Origin: Actinomycetes bacterium
GTDB taxonomy: Bacteria; Actinomycetota; CADDZG01; JAHWKV01
Direction: 5' to 3'
Length of the DNA stretch: 6,230 nucleotides
NCBI GenBank assembly: GCA_029263035.1
Contig: JAJCYF010000144.1
Coordinates: 1 to 6,230, forward strand
Each line of letters begins with the position of its first letter. Position 1 is the stretch's first letter. A program made the position numbers and the translations under genes. Positions 6,019-6,230 of the stretch are shown piece after piece. A model generated the notes under the pieces. It worked only from the letters and a program-made list of their open reading frames with translations. It did not search any database and was not told the DNA's origin.

Positions 6019-6230
6019 GCCCAGCCGCCCCGCAAAAGAACCCGGTTTCGCGCGCCTGGTGGCGCTCCGCGGTCATCTATCAGATCTATCCCCGCTCGTT
6101 TGCCGACAGCGACGGCAGCGGAGTCGGCGACCTGGCGGGAATCCGCAGCCGCCTCGAGTACCTGTCCTGGCTGGGGGTCGATGCGGTCTGGATGTCGCCG
6201 TTCTACCCCTCGCCGATGAAGGACTTCGGC
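6015..6230 (+). CDS. GH13 alpha-glucosidase/oligo-1,6-glucosidase-like enzyme, 5' part only
   Basis: The frame continues past the window edge; 72 codons are present. WWRSAVIYQIYPRSFADSDG, then GVGDLAGIRSRLEYLSWLGV and DAVWMSPFYPSPMKDFG are the first two beta strands of a GH13 (alpha-amylase superfamily) barrel. The IYQIYPRSF wording and SPFYPSPMKDFG favour alpha-glucosidase or oligo-1,6-glucosidase over trehalose synthase, which usually reads more like FYEVLVRSF and PPFF. The catalytic residues lie beyond the window, so activity cannot be judged. The frame opens after a TGA at 5979-5981 and has no ATG, GTG or TTG before the conserved core. The only near-cognate start is CTG 6015, which gives SPAAPQKNPVSRAWWRSAV and a 4-base CTGA overlap with the ATPase stop, like the other overlaps in this operon. 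As the last visible operon gene it would process the imported alpha-glucoside in the cytosol. The family call is firm; the start and exact specificity are not. Confidence 0.8.
   Translation, partial: MSPAAPQKNPVSRAWWRSAVIYQIYPRSFADSDGSGVGDLAGIRSRLEYLSWLGVDAVWMSPFYPSPMKDFG

Overview
The window looks like chromosome of a high-GC Gram-positive bacterium, most likely an actinobacterium (Actinomycetota). The reasons are strong G/C preference at third codon positions, a DUF4032 kinase-like protein of the type common in actinobacteria, an IS3-type transposase remnant of actinobacterial flavour, and a sugar ABC transporter whose four genes match the mycobacterial lpqY-sugA-sugB-sugC set in order, size and motifs. 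Family assignments come from recognising motifs by eye, not from a search.

Layout. Positions 1 to about 345 hold the decayed 3' end of an IS3-family transposase on the minus strand, with a plausible terminal repeat near 82-110. A DUF4032 kinase-like gene follows on the plus strand (402-1634). It has no Shine-Dalgarno, but a TANNNT-type -10 box is placed exactly for leaderless transcription from its ATG. After a 155-base gap comes a tightly packed plus-strand operon: a substrate-binding lipoprotein (1790-3073, TTG start), first permease (3070-4002), second permease (3999-4823), ATPase (4837-6018), and the 5' end of a GH13 alpha-glucosidase-like gene (about 6015 to beyond the window edge).

How it works together. 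The lipoprotein would capture an alpha-glucoside (trehalose by analogy with LpqY) outside the membrane. The two permeases form the channel, the ATPase dimer powers import, and the GH13 enzyme would hydrolyse or rearrange the sugar in the cytosol. Three of the gene junctions are 4-base stop/start overlaps (GTGA, ATGA and, unusually, CTGA), which suggests translational coupling.

The main surprises are lesions in this otherwise intact transporter. The first permease has an in-frame TAA (3208-3210) exactly where relatives have the Tyr of a T-A-Y-P motif in the first membrane helix. The ATPase has Lys instead of the near-invariant Q-loop Gln (codon 5083-5085). Both are explained by single C-to-A changes, so the operon is either starting to decay or carries base-call errors. 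The GH13 gene appears to have no start codon other than CTG. I see no wholly new system, CRISPR array, tRNA or rRNA here.
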